A stretch of DNA of 64,000 nucleotides from Ignavibacteria bacterium (GCA_016716125.1 JADJWZ010000015.1:1-64000); one strand, 5' to 3'. Shown: positions 10,361-20,116, counted from the stretch's first letter. Made by a program: numbers and translations. The notes: generated by a model from the letters alone, not told the origin.

Positions 10361-12925
10361 TTACGGCTTTAATGCAATTACAAAATTAGCTGCATTATTA
10401 TCAGCAAATACTCCGTCGGACAGATCGACTAATCCGTCGCCGTTCAGATCAGTTAAGACATTTCCCGATACAAAACCAAATGCATCATTGTCAATCAGAC
10501 TGCCGTCTGAAATATCTACTGCGCCGTCACCATTTACATCTCCGCTGAATACTGCAAACCGGTTTGGAGCTGAGTTTACATTCTGCAGATTATTCCCGAA
10601 TGCTTTGTTTGATGCGTTTGTAAAATCATAAGAATTTGAGATACCTGCGGTGTAATTTTCTCCGCCGTTTCTGCTCCACGTCTCTATTGAATTCTTATGT
10701 TTCATCTGATAATAATAAACTCCCGAAGGCGCATTATTAAAGTCAAACACTCCCGTGAAATTCAATGTGTCTATTTCAGCAATGGCGGAATCAACTATCG
10801 CGTAAGGAGCAGCGCTGTTTCTTAGATATAATTTCACAGAATCTTTTCTATTCAGTTTATCAGGAGTATATAAACCTTCGATTATTATCTTAACATTTGC
10901 AGGTAACACTGAACCCGAAAGCGTCCACCTGGAGAAACTGTTAATGCCGCTGAGTGTAACTTTATTTCCTGAGATATCCGGGATGCCTCCCTGAGGCAGA
11001 TAAGTAACGCCGGCGTTTGTAGATTTAAACATTCCGAGTATTGCTTCGCTGTTGCCGTTAAGTTCGGATTCATCATAACTAAAATTCATAGTTGCATTCA
11101 GTCCGGAATTATTCGCAGGAGTTATATCAAAATTTCTTATAATAGAAGGAGATCCGTTAATTGTAACTGCAGCATGACTTCTTCTGACAGTAGTGGATCC
11201 CAGATTTGCTGAACTGGTTACAGTCAGTCCCAGACCGCCGAAATTATAATTGTTCGGATTTGAAACTGTTCTCGTGGTCTTTATCACACCTGTATTTCCT
11301 TTAACTGTATTTCCGGAAGTTTCAGTCAGTACTGCTGAAGCGTCAAGCGTAATTTCTTTTCCGTTCAGATCAATATCACCTGATATAATATTCAGGGAAT
11401 CCGTTACGTTGAAATTATTTCCGGCAATGGTTCCGCCCGGATTATTTATCTTTAATGAACGGTAAGTCAATGCGGTTATTACCTGACCGGGATCGCCTGC
11501 ATATTCTATGATCCCTCTGTTCTGATTCATTGTTCCGCTGATCACGATCGGGTTTGACGCTTTAAATTTTACTGTTGACCATAAGGGTGAAAAATAATCA
11601 AACCTTAACGTACTGCCCGAACTTACATTTATCGAATGCAGTGTATGATTATTCATATAAAGCGTAGTATTATTTTTTACAGTAAGCGAAGGAGTTGTGA
11701 TCCTGCCTGTATCTCCTAAGAGTATCGTAAATACTCCTTCTGAAAATAACAGTCTGCTCACGGAGATCACATTATAATTATTAATGAAAGCCGCCTTTAT
11801 CTCAAGCGTGCCGCTGCCTCCTACTGTGCCGCTGTTTGTAAGAGTACTGCTGAGTTTCAAAGTATCGCCGGACAAAACATTCAGCGCTGAACCGTTCAAT
11901 ACATTTACCGTTCCTGCGTTTATGATATTTGAAGAAAGCGAATTCAAAACGCTTGCCGTTCCGGAAACAGTATTTAAGATTGTTGTCATTGATCCGTTCT
12001 GTACATCGATATTACCGCCGTTATAAAATAAACTTCCGTTATTTATATTTCCGAAACTGTATATAAAAATATTGCATGCAGCGGGGATAGTCAGATTTCT
12101 GCTGCCTCCGCTGAATAAAAATATTGTACCGTTACAGTAAATATTCGAACTGTTAAAGCTCATGTTATTGGCAACTGTTAAAGTCTTAATAATGCCGATA
12201 GTCAGTATGGAAATATTATTTGCGCCTGCTCCTGAGATAGTGAGATTTGAATCAATGGAAAGATGGTTTATATTAATGAGAGAATTATTTACAATGCTTC
12301 CCTTCGCTGATAAAATACCCGTTCCGCTTATGGTTCCGTTATTAGTAAGAGTCTGTCTTGTTTCAACAGTATAAATACCGTTACAGGTGATCGTTCCGCC
12401 TGCATCTATGGTAACTTCCTTTCTCAGTATCGATTTATAAAAGACATTAGAGCAGAAAATATTTGTACTGCCCACGGAAGATTTAACTTTTAATTTCACA
12501 TCGAAATTAGAATTCCACATAAGATTTAGATCCATGACTCCGGAAGAAGCCGTCACGACAGTACCTGCTCCTGTAATATTTCCGTTACCAAACAGCGTGA
12601 GGTCAGTTCCTGATTCATTAATTATTTCCAGCTCTATTCCTGAATTAATACTGAGACTGCCGCCGCTTTCGACTATAAGCTTACCGGCGGTTTTATTTCC
12701 TGTCAGTGTAACAGTATGCGGACTTATGATCTTTATCTCATCATTATTATATGCGTCAGGCATTGCTGCAGCGGGATCCCAGCTTGAGCCGCCGTTTGTC
12801 GAAGTGACCCACGTCGAAAGCGAATTCCAGTTTCCGGTACCATTACTTTTGTAAATTAAGGAAGCTTGTAGTGAAGTTTGGGTTAGTATTATTAGAACGA
12901 ATGCGCAGAAGAATTTATAAACCAT
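10361..12925 (-). CDS. Secreted strand-rich repeat protein with dockerin-like C-terminal module
   Basis: An 854-residue exported protein with a signal peptide (about 1-21, ending SLQAS). The N-terminal block starts with the GTGNWNSLSTW pattern seen in many FCB surface proteins. The middle consists of many short Gly/Asn/Ser/Thr-rich strands (NNGTISGTG-like), consistent with a right-handed beta-helix. Residues about 678-854 match the last 178 residues of the GH9 enzyme upstream: an Ig-like part (VKIIIEGLYT...YLRN...HKNSIETW) followed by two calcium-loop repeats, DVNGDGAVDISD and DLNGDGLVDLSD, like type I dockerin loops. It lacks the T9SS sorting domain seen elsewhere in this window. It is probably surface-displayed or extracellular; its ligand is unknown. 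Co-directional with, and 447 bases downstream of, the GH9 gene. Confidence 0.75.
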   Translation of the reverse strand: MVYKFFCAFVLIILTQTSLQASLIYKSNGTGNWNSLSTWVTSTNGGSSWDPAAAMPDAYNNDEIKIISPHTVTLTGNKTAGKLIVESGGSLSINSGIELEIINESGTDLTLFGNGNITGAGTVVTASSGVMDLNLMWNSNFDVKLKVKSSVGSTNIFCSNVFYKSILRKEVTIDAGGTITCNGIYTVETRQTLTNNGTISGTGILSAKGSIVNNSLININHLSIDSNLTISGAGANNISILTIGIIKTLTVANNMSFNSSNIYCNGTIFLFSGGSRNLTIPAACNIFIYSFGNINNGSLFYNGGNIDVQNGSMTTILNTVSGTASVLNSLSSNIINAGTVNVLNGSALNVLSGDTLKLSSTLTNSGTVGGSGTLEIKAAFINNYNVISVSRLLFSEGVFTILLGDTGRITTPSLTVKNNTTLYMNNHTLHSINVSSGSTLRFDYFSPLWSTVKFKASNPIVISGTMNQNRGIIEYAGDPGQVITALTYRSLKINNPGGTIAGNNFNVTDSLNIISGDIDLNGKEITLDASAVLTETSGNTVKGNTGVIKTTRTVSNPNNYNFGGLGLTVTSSANLGSTTVRRSHAAVTINGSPSIIRNFDITPANNSGLNATMNFSYDESELNGNSEAILGMFKSTNAGVTYLPQGGIPDISGNKVTLSGINSFSRWTLSGSVLPANVKIIIEGLYTPDKLNRKDSVKLYLRNSAAPYAIVDSAIAEIDTLNFTGVFDFNNAPSGVYYYQMKHKNSIETWSRNGGENYTAGISNSYDFTNASNKAFGNNLQNVNSAPNRFAVFSGDVNGDGAVDISDGSLIDNDAFGFVSGNVLTDLNGDGLVDLSDGVFADNNAANFVIALKP

Positions 12926-13372
12926 ATATGCTTTTAAAATTTTTTTTAAATAAACAGAACTTTTAAAAAGCCTTAATTCTCCTTATCAAAATTTAGGGTA
13001 TATAAAAATAAGCTATTTAAAAAATATAAACTAATTATTTTTTTAAATGGTAACAAGCTGTTCCGTACACATCAATTTTATTAGTATGCAATCAGACGGG
13101 ATAAAAGTGAATTTGATTTATATTTTTATATTTAAGTCCCGTAGGGACTCTATATTGGTAGCAAAATGAGAGTAAGAGTTTTAGTCCCGTAGGGACTATA
13201 TATTGGCAGCAAATGAGAGTAAGATTCCATACTCCCGTATGGAATCTAAACCATTATCACATCCATGCTTGATGTAAGTTCTCTTTCTAATTCCGAAATA
13301 TTTTGAACGCTTAAGAAAAAAAAATTTATCGTGTACAAAGCTTAAACGGTTTCCGATGAAGCTGCATTTTAT
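12926..13372. other. 447-base noncoding spacer holding short palindromic repeats
   Basis: No open frame of note. The spacer holds the repeat cluster at 13135-13246 (described separately). The remainder is AT-rich and must contain the promoter for the secreted protein read leftward from 12925. No clear -33/-7 pair could be chosen with confidence. Confidence 0.5.
13135..13246. repeat. Tandem 48-bp repeat with CCCGTA-centred palindromes
   Basis: Two copies of a 48-base unit begin with the palindrome AGTCCCGTAGGGACT (13135-13149 and 13183-13197), followed by the shared tail TATATTGG(T/C)AGCAAA and ATGAGAGTAAG. A third, different palindrome directly follows, GATTCCATAC-TCCC-GTATGGAATC (13223-13246). 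All three share the CCCGTA centre, while the arms differ but stay self-complementary. This looks like a REP-like interspersed element family, possibly a bidirectional terminator or nuclease/transposase recognition site. The sequence relation is seen; the role is inference. Confidence 0.7.
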
Positions 13373-15835
13373 TTAAGGTCTAATAATCGCAATGAAAGCG
13401 AAAGAATTATTTTCCGCAATAAGATAATCTGAAATATCAGTAAGCCCGTCGCCGTTCAGATCAGTATAAATATAACCCGTAAGAAATATCGATGCGTCAT
13501 TATCGATTAAACTCAGATCGGAAATATCAACAGCATCATCTTTGTTTACGTCTCCGCTGTAAACTGCATACAGGTCGGGTGAAGTATCTATGTGAATTAA
13601 ATTATTACCGAACGCCGCATCAGATGAATTTGTAAAATCATACGAAACAGAATTTCCTGAAATTACACTCTCCGCATCTGCGCTCCATGTCTCAAGGGAA
13701 TTTCTGTGTTCAATCACAAAAAAGTATGAACCGGTCTGCACTGTCTCAAAATAGAACTCTCCTGAAAATGTCACAGAGTCAATTACAGAGTATGAATAAT
13801 CAACAACTGCATACGGTGAATTCTGATTTCTCAAAATAAGTTTTACCGTATCCCGAAGATTTAATGTATGTTCAACCTCAGAATAAATTCCCTGAACAAT
13901 AATTTTCATATCAACCGAAGTCCGTGCGGATATAAATAAAGATACGAGATGCACAAACGCCGCCTGCGTATAAATGCCGGGTTCGGTAATTGTCCATGAA
14001 TTCTGCGGCCAGCTTGAATTCCAGTCTTTATAAGATTTCTGGATCGGCTGACCAAGCGGAGGAGTTACAAGCGACGGACTGCATAATGAATTACTTCCTC
14101 CGCAGCCGTTAGGACAGCAAAAGTCCAGTGAGTATGAAGGATTTACTCCGCCCGCAATGAACCCGGGAGCCGGACCGTAAACGGAAGTACCAACTTTGTC
14201 CCATAACGCGCTGCCGTCTTCAAACCATGCATGATAAACTTCGTTAATGGAATTCTCCGCGCCGTAAGCCGACATGTTTGTCAGATAACAAAATGCTGTC
14301 GGATTGACACCATGAAAATAATTTACAAAACCAATAGCTGCATTTTTATAATCTGTATTACTCAATGTGTCGAGTTTATAAGTTATCATATTATTAAACA
14401 TAACTCCCTGCCTCGCCTTTGTAGTGTTGCTTCCCCATGTGTAATTCTGATTTGAAATGTATGACCTGTATGCATCTGTATTATTCAGATATGCAGGTAA
14501 GTTATCTGCATTATTTGTCTTCATCGAATTTCTGTAAGCGTTACGGATCGAATTTCCGACAGTGGAAGAAATACCGCTGAGAGAGGAATAATATAAAAGC
14601 ATATTCTGCTGAGCGCATTCAAAGGGATATGCATATCCCCATTGAAGCAGATGCATCTGTGAATAATTACTTTCGAAAAAAGTTTTGTATGAAGTGTTAC
14701 CTGTAAGATGATATAGGTAAACGGAAGCTGAGAGCTTTCTGACAAGTCTTTCATATGAACTGACTTCCTGTTCACCTGCTCCGATAATACCTGAATTATA
14801 AAATACAGCTGTATCATTTGCTGCTCCCCAGTTCCATCCGTTTATTGCTGCATTCATTAATGTTTCTGCATATGCAGACTGCCCTATACTGTTGAACTGA
14901 ATTGCAGCGAGTGCGAAAATTGATGCAGCGGTAAAAGTAGCTGAGGCGGTAGCCGGTCCGTAAAATCTCTGTGCGTTATCGGCTGACGGCGGACTTGCAG
15001 AACTGAAATTCATGACTCCGACAATTGACAATACAGATCCGTTGGCATTCTGCATCTTCAGCAGCCAGTCAAGTTCATATTTTATTTCATCTAGAATATC
15101 CGGAATGCCGTTTCCCGATTCAGGAATATTCAGAGCATCAGTCCATACTTCAGGATTTTCTTTGTATGCAAGCAGCAGATCTGTCATAGCATCAAAAGTA
15201 AAGTTGACATATTTATTATAATCACCTGCATCATGCCATCCTCCGGATAAATTTTTCGAAGTGGAAAAATTATTATTATTGTATAGCCTGCAGTCGGTAT
15301 CCTGCAGCGCGCCTTTGTGACACTCACTGTCTGTCCATCCGGTCTGCGCATAAGGAAGAGATTTAGATGAGCCGCATCTCTGATAATAAAAAGTTCTTAA
15401 GGTCTGTCTCAGAGCATTCTCATAAATATTTTCACTTATCTCAAATCTGTAAGACGCGGCGTTATTCAATGAATCATAAATGTAGTAAGAGCCGGAAGCG
15501 CTGACAGAAGTGAAATCAAACCACCATACTTTATCCCCGCTTTGAGAATGAGTCGCTCCGCCATTCCATTGAGTGATCGCAGCTGAATAAACAGTTACAT
15601 CATCATTCCATCTTTTTACTTTATAAATATTTCCCGGTGTGAAAGGATCATTACTGTTATAACCCGTAACAGGATTACTGATGACTGCGACCTTTCTGTC
15701 CGCCGGTCTGTAACCGAACTGATCTGTTTTAATGTGATTGTCTGTATTTGTAGGAGCTGCCCCGGTATTATCCGCAACTATTATAAATAAAATAATAATC
15801 AGGAATAGTTTTAATATTCTTATCATTCTTTTCAC
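13373..15835 (-). CDS. Secreted glycoside hydrolase family 9 (cellulase/endoglucanase) with dockerin-like C-terminal module
   Basis: An 820-residue exported enzyme. Signal peptide about 1-26. Residues about 34-135 are an N-terminal Ig-like CelD_N domain (NHIKTDQFGYRP is its hallmark). The GH9 (alpha/alpha)6 catalytic domain spans about 140-640. The nucleophile/base region GGWHDAGDYNKYV gives Asp202 and Asp205, and the late motif TITEPGIYTQAAF gives Glu618 as the likely acid. Family members cut beta-1,4-glucans. Residues 643-820 form the module shared with the downstream protein, with calcium-loop repeats DVNKDDAVDISD and DLNGDGLTDISD. The first loop deviates from the strict DxNxDG pattern (Lys and Asp in place of Gly). 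Probable role: extracellular cellulose or glucan degradation. No cohesin gene is visible in the window. Confidence 0.93.
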   Translation of the reverse strand: MKRMIRILKLFLIIILFIIVADNTGAAPTNTDNHIKTDQFGYRPADRKVAVISNPVTGYNSNDPFTPGNIYKVKRWNDDVTVYSAAITQWNGGATHSQSGDKVWWFDFTSVSASGSYYIYDSLNNAASYRFEISENIYENALRQTLRTFYYQRCGSSKSLPYAQTGWTDSECHKGALQDTDCRLYNNNNFSTSKNLSGGWHDAGDYNKYVNFTFDAMTDLLLAYKENPEVWTDALNIPESGNGIPDILDEIKYELDWLLKMQNANGSVLSIVGVMNFSSASPPSADNAQRFYGPATASATFTAASIFALAAIQFNSIGQSAYAETLMNAAINGWNWGAANDTAVFYNSGIIGAGEQEVSSYERLVRKLSASVYLYHLTGNTSYKTFFESNYSQMHLLQWGYAYPFECAQQNMLLYYSSLSGISSTVGNSIRNAYRNSMKTNNADNLPAYLNNTDAYRSYISNQNYTWGSNTTKARQGVMFNNMITYKLDTLSNTDYKNAAIGFVNYFHGVNPTAFCYLTNMSAYGAENSINEVYHAWFEDGSALWDKVGTSVYGPAPGFIAGGVNPSYSLDFCCPNGCGGSNSLCSPSLVTPPLGQPIQKSYKDWNSSWPQNSWTITEPGIYTQAAFVHLVSLFISARTSVDMKIIVQGIYSEVEHTLNLRDTVKLILRNQNSPYAVVDYSYSVIDSVTFSGEFYFETVQTGSYFFVIEHRNSLETWSADAESVISGNSVSYDFTNSSDAAFGNNLIHIDTSPDLYAVYSGDVNKDDAVDISDLSLIDNDASIFLTGYIYTDLNGDGLTDISDYLIAENNSFAFIAIIRP

Positions 15836-15980
15836 AAGAGTATTTTTTGAATTAGATAAAATTGGGGTTATTAGAAAATAAAACTCAGCAGTATAAAAAA
15901 ACAGTAATTTATTTTAGCAATAAAATATCATTGCAATGATCAATTATGAAATGATTATGAAAAATGGTTAATGAAATTTA

Positions 15981-17111
15981 TCACTCAAGTTTTTTGCGGA
16001 ATCTCAGAGAGCTGACTGTAAGAATTGCAGCTCCCATCAGAAAGAGCGTCAGCAGGTCTTTCCAGAGTTCGCTGAAGCCGAGACCTTTTAATACTATGCC
16101 TCTTATAATTGTAATGAAATATTTCAGCGGAATAAGATAAGTCAGATACTGAATTGCTTCAGGCATGCTGTCTATCGGAAATGCAAATCCTGACAAAAAG
16201 ATCATAGGCATTATAACGAGAAATGCAGACGTTATCATAGCCTGCTGCTGTGTCCTTGATATTGTAGATACAAATAATCCAAGTCCGAGCGTTGACAGCA
16301 TGAATACAAATGAACATACAAATAAAAATGTCAGGCTCCCTTTCACTTCAATCCCAAACCAGAATCTCATAACTGAAAGTACCAGGATAATAGATACAAA
16401 CCCCAGTATTGTAAACGGAACTAACTTCCCGACGATCATCTGATATGGTTTTATAGGCGTAACAATAAGCTGTTCCAGAGTTCCGACTTCCCTTTCTTTT
16501 ACGATAGCAAGAGAAGTCATATTGATCGTAATAATTATCAGTATCAGTCCCACTATGCTCGGCAGCATGAAGTTTCTCGTAGTAAGATTCGGATTATACC
16601 AGACACGCGTCTCGGGAATGATCATTCCGGCAAGTGATCTCTTCAGTCCCGACCTCTCCTGTATTTCAGCGGTTATCTCTGAAGAGAAATTATTCAGAAT
16701 ATTCAGAATGTAACCCGATGCAATCGAAGCTTTGTTTCCGTCTGATCCGTCAAAAATTATCTGAATGTCTGCTGTTCTCCGGTTCATAATGTTTTTTTCA
16801 AAGTCATCCGGTATTACAATTCCGCAGAGAACTCTTCCGTCATCCAGTGCTTTTTCCAGATCATCATAATTCGCTGTAAAGTCATTGAACTTAAAAAATC
16901 CCGATCCTTCCATATCTCTCAGCAGTTCTCTGCTCTTTCCCGATTTGTCCATATCATACACTGCTGTATTAACATAATTAAGATCACGATTTGCAGCATA
17001 TCCCAGAAATACAAGCTGTATTATCGGCGCGATAAGAACTATGACAAACATCTTCGGGTCTCTTAAAAACTGTCTGAATTCTTTATTTATAAATAGTCTT
17101 ATTATTTTCAT
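15981..17111 (-). CDS. ABC-2 type transporter permease (YbhR-like)
   Basis: 376 residues: one N-terminal membrane helix (about 20-40), a large extracytoplasmic domain (about 45-175), then five membrane helices (about 178-370). This is the ABC-2 permease topology of YbhS/YbhR and the YadH/YhhJ families. It is the last gene of a six-gene - strand operon and overlaps the preceding permease gene by four bases. It resembles that gene at the start (KEFRQ...RD...) and throughout, so the two are paralogues likely forming a heterodimer. Together with the two ATPases and the HlyD-type adaptor it should export a hydrophobic compound. The substrate is unknown. Confidence 0.88.
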   Translation of the reverse strand: MKIIRLFINKEFRQFLRDPKMFVIVLIAPIIQLVFLGYAANRDLNYVNTAVYDMDKSGKSRELLRDMEGSGFFKFNDFTANYDDLEKALDDGRVLCGIVIPDDFEKNIMNRRTADIQIIFDGSDGNKASIASGYILNILNNFSSEITAEIQERSGLKRSLAGMIIPETRVWYNPNLTTRNFMLPSIVGLILIIITINMTSLAIVKEREVGTLEQLIVTPIKPYQMIVGKLVPFTILGFVSIILVLSVMRFWFGIEVKGSLTFLFVCSFVFMLSTLGLGLFVSTISRTQQQAMITSAFLVIMPMIFLSGFAFPIDSMPEAIQYLTYLIPLKYFITIIRGIVLKGLGFSELWKDLLTLFLMGAAILTVSSLRFRKKLE

Positions 17112-18238
17112 GTCATCTGTTCTCTCTTAATTCTTATTGCGGATATAAAAATAAATATGGCTGCAAATATCAGAAGAAAATATATCTGATCAATGAATAC
17201 CGCTAAGTCTGTTCCTTTTATTAGTATGTTCCTTAAAATTATTATGAAATACTTTGAGGGAGTAATATTCGATAACAGCTGTATAAAATACGGCATGCTT
17301 TCAATGGGGAAAATAAATCCAGAAAGTATAATAGTCGGAAGCTGTGATATCAGCTGTGATATCTGAAACGCAACCTGCTGTGATTCAGCAATTGTAGAAA
17401 TAAATACTCCCATGCTGAGCGTTGCCAGTAAATAGCAGACCGTACCAATGAACAGATCCATATAACTTCCTTTGACTTCCACACCGAAGAGTATGCCTCC
17501 CATTAATAATATACTCGCCGCAATGATTAGAGACAGTATCAGATATGGAGTGATCTTTCCGAGTATAAGCTGCAGCGAAGTGACCGGAGAAATTCTTATC
17601 TGCTCGATTGTACTGAATTCTTTTTCCCTGACGAGCGAGATGGAAGTAAGTATAACAGTAATAATAATAAGTATCATTGCAATAAGTCCGGGTATAAAAA
17701 ATAATGTCGAGTCGAGATCTTTATTATACCAGAACTGCATTTCAGCATTTAGGGGAGAGACTGATTTTAATCCTTTCCGTGAAAGTTCTTCCGCAACTAT
17801 TTTACCATTGAACTGAAAAGTAGCAGCCAGTAAATAATTCTGCACAATACCCGCTGTGCTTGCATCCACGCCGTCCACTATATACTGAATCTTCACATTC
17901 TTATCGGACTGAATTTCCTTTTCAAAGTTATCAGGGATTACTATCGCAGCATATATTTTTCCGTTGTTTAAAAGTTCATTAACGTCATTATCTTTTCTTA
18001 TATGTTCCGTTATTGTGAAATATGATGAAGCGTCAAGACTGCTGAGATACTTTCTCGAAGTTTCGGAATTATCCTTATCAAATACTCCGAGCTTTATATT
18101 TTCAACATCTATTGATATAGCATATCCGAATAAAGCAAGCAGAGAAACAGGCAGTAAAAAAATTATCAGCAGACTTCTTTTATCCCTGAAGATCTGTCTG
18201 AATTCTTTTACTGATATTGAAATTATTCTCGTGAACAT
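17108..18238 (-). CDS. ABC-2 type transporter permease (YbhS-like)
   Basis: 376 residues with the same topology as its downstream partner: an N-terminal helix after FRQIFRDKRSLL, a large periplasmic loop and five C-terminal helices. It starts at the stop of the upstream ATPase gene (shared base 18238) and overlaps the next permease by four bases, so translation is probably coupled. It is the partner permease of the YbhGFSR-like exporter; the exported compound cannot be inferred. Confidence 0.88.
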   Translation of the reverse strand: MFTRIISISVKEFRQIFRDKRSLLIIFLLPVSLLALFGYAISIDVENIKLGVFDKDNSETSRKYLSSLDASSYFTITEHIRKDNDVNELLNNGKIYAAIVIPDNFEKEIQSDKNVKIQYIVDGVDASTAGIVQNYLLAATFQFNGKIVAEELSRKGLKSVSPLNAEMQFWYNKDLDSTLFFIPGLIAMILIIITVILTSISLVREKEFSTIEQIRISPVTSLQLILGKITPYLILSLIIAASILLMGGILFGVEVKGSYMDLFIGTVCYLLATLSMGVFISTIAESQQVAFQISQLISQLPTIILSGFIFPIESMPYFIQLLSNITPSKYFIIILRNILIKGTDLAVFIDQIYFLLIFAAIFIFISAIRIKREQMT

Positions 18239-19179
18239 TATTCTCTTTTTTCAAGCAGATTAAGGAATACATCTTCGAGGGAAGGTAAAATAATATTGAT
18301 CTTCACATTGTCCTGCCTGCCTGTCTTTTCAGAAATCGATCTCTTTATTACATCAAGCTCTTCACTGTTTTCAGAATATTTTTTTTTGAGAATAAGATGA
18401 ATTGAATTTCCGAATACCGAGACATTTTGCGAATAGTCTTCATCTGAAAGTAATTCAGTAACTGCTATTGTATCATCACAAACAATTTCAAGGACTGTAC
18501 TTTCAATGAATTCTTCCTTCAGTTCTGCGGGACTTCCTGATGCAATAAGTTTACCGGCGTTGATCAGGATTATTCTGTTGCAGAATTCCGCTTCATCCAG
18601 ATAATGAGTAGTAACAAACACTGTCATACCTTTGTCGGAAATTTCGTGAATGAGATCCCAGAATTTTCTTCTCGACACAGGATCGACTCCGCCTGTCGGT
18701 TCGTCCAGGAATACTATCTTCGGCTCATGCATTACCGCCGCCCCGAGAGCAAGTCTCTGCTTGAATCCGACTGACAATGTCGAGGTTAGTATATTTCCTT
18801 TATTCTCAAGCCCGGAAATTTTCAAAGCCCAGTCTTTTCTTTTTTCAAGAATACTTCCTTCGAGCCCGTAGATGCCTCCGAAGAAATTAAGATTTTCATT
18901 TACAGTCAGGTCACCATAAAGTGAAAACTTCTGTGACATGTATCCGATATTTTTTTTTACGCTCTCGGGATCTTTGTCAATGCTGAATCCGCTTACAAGC
19001 GCATCTCCTGAAGTAGGCTCCAGTATCCCGCAAAGCATTTTGATAGTTGTAGACTTTCCAGCTCCGTTTGCTCCGAGAAATCCGAATATCTCTCCTTTAT
19101 AAACATCAAAGCTGATATCATTTACAGAAATGAAGTCACCGAATTTCTTTGTAAGATTTTTTACTTCGATTGATTTCAA
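18238..19179 (-). CDS. ABC transporter ATPase (second of two, YbhF C-half-like)
   Basis: 313-residue ATPase. Walker A is GANGAGKST, the Q-loop region is GYMSQKFSLY, Walker B is IVFLDEPTGGVDP and the switch is VFVTTHYLDEAE. The signature motif reads LSVGFKQR rather than LSGGQ, a variant common in this family. A C-terminal DUF4162-like extension (about 220-313) ends in PSLEDVFL. In E. coli the two ATPase domains are fused as YbhF; here they are two genes 18 bases apart. It couples ATP hydrolysis to the two permeases encoded downstream. Confidence 0.9.
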   Translation of the reverse strand: MKSIEVKNLTKKFGDFISVNDISFDVYKGEIFGFLGANGAGKSTTIKMLCGILEPTSGDALVSGFSIDKDPESVKKNIGYMSQKFSLYGDLTVNENLNFFGGIYGLEGSILEKRKDWALKISGLENKGNILTSTLSVGFKQRLALGAAVMHEPKIVFLDEPTGGVDPVSRRKFWDLIHEISDKGMTVFVTTHYLDEAEFCNRIILINAGKLIASGSPAELKEEFIESTVLEIVCDDTIAVTELLSDEDYSQNVSVFGNSIHLILKKKYSENSEELDVIKRSISEKTGRQDNVKINIILPSLEDVFLNLLEKRE

Positions 19180-19197
19180 ACTAATGAAATTAAAATA

Positions 19198-20115
19198 TTA
19201 AGCATTACCGCTTTCCATTAATTCTATGAAAACATTTTCAAGAGAAGGAATCTTCATCCGTATGTCACTTACAATTATCTTATTATTCTCTAACATTTCT
19301 CTGACCTGATTCACTTCAGGAAAGTCACCTTTAAATATCAAGTTCAGCCTGTCACCGAACATCTGCACATCGGAGTTAACATTTTTTTTCAGAATTTTAT
19401 AAGCGTCTCTCACAGGGATACACACAATTTCCATAACAGTCATATTCATTGCAGCTTTTATTTCAGATGGCGTTCCTTCCGAAATAAGTTTACCGTTATT
19501 CATCATTACTATGTAATTGAATCTTTCCGCTTCATCCATATATGGTGTCGAGATAAGAATAGTGATATTCTCTTTTAAAAGTCCGGACAGAATAATCCAG
19601 AACTCTCTTCGCGAGACAGGATCGACTCCCGTAGTTGGTTCATCTAAAAAAATAACTTTCGGTCTGTATATCAGCGTGCATGCAAGCGCGAGCTTCTGCT
19701 TCATACCGCCGGAAAGTTTTCCCGCCTGAAAATGCCTGAAATCTTTTAACCTTGTAAACTGCAGAAGTTCATCCCTTCTTGTCTGATAATTTTTCACTCC
19801 ATGAATATCAGCTATGAATTCTATATTCTCATCGACAGTAAGATCTGTATAGAGACTGAACTTCTGCGACAGATAGCCGATCTCATTCTTAATTTTACCT
19901 TTACCCTTGGTAGATTCAATTTCGGTGAAATCCACTTCTCCTGAATCCGCTTTCAGCAGTCCGCACATTATCCTGATCAGCGTAGTCTTGCCTGCTCCGT
20001 CCGGTCCTACAAGTCCGAAGATTTTGTTTTTCTTAATATTAAAACTTATATCATCAAGAGCGTTAACCTCTCCGAATTTTTTTACGATATTTTTTACGCT
20101 GACTGCTGTATCCAT
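19198..20115 (-). CDS. ABC transporter ATPase (first of two, YbhF N-half-like)
   Basis: 305-residue ATPase. Walker A is GPDGAGKTT, the signature is LSGGMKQKLAL, Walker B is VIFLDEPTTGVDP and the C-terminal extension ends PSLENVFIELM. The switch reads LISTPYMDEAE, with Pro where His normally stands (compare TTHYLDEAE in the partner). If correct, this domain may be catalytically impaired and the pair asymmetric. It starts one base after the HlyD gene's stop. Part of the exporter operon. Confidence 0.9.
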   Translation of the reverse strand: MDTAVSVKNIVKKFGEVNALDDISFNIKKNKIFGLVGPDGAGKTTLIRIMCGLLKADSGEVDFTEIESTKGKGKIKNEIGYLSQKFSLYTDLTVDENIEFIADIHGVKNYQTRRDELLQFTRLKDFRHFQAGKLSGGMKQKLALACTLIYRPKVIFLDEPTTGVDPVSRREFWIILSGLLKENITILISTPYMDEAERFNYIVMMNNGKLISEGTPSEIKAAMNMTVMEIVCIPVRDAYKILKKNVNSDVQMFGDRLNLIFKGDFPEVNQVREMLENNKIIVSDIRMKIPSLENVFIELMESGNA

Positions 20116-20116
20116 T

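Noticed and set aside
12534..12854. Long antisense frames over the strand-rich secreted protein (also 11250-11465, 11784-12026)
   Set aside because: They are mirror frames of a Ser/Thr/Asn-rich gene, lack ribosome sites and have hydrophobic low-complexity translations.
13120..13250. Possible CRISPR array
   Set aside because: Only two direct repeat copies, palindromic and adjacent to a third palindrome, no spacers of uniform size and no cas genes.
15927..15940. 14-bp palindrome ATCATTGCAATGAT between the exporter operon and the GH9 gene
   Set aside because: A perfect dyad, but in very AT-rich DNA and downstream of one gene and upstream of another on the same strand; no further support for an operator.
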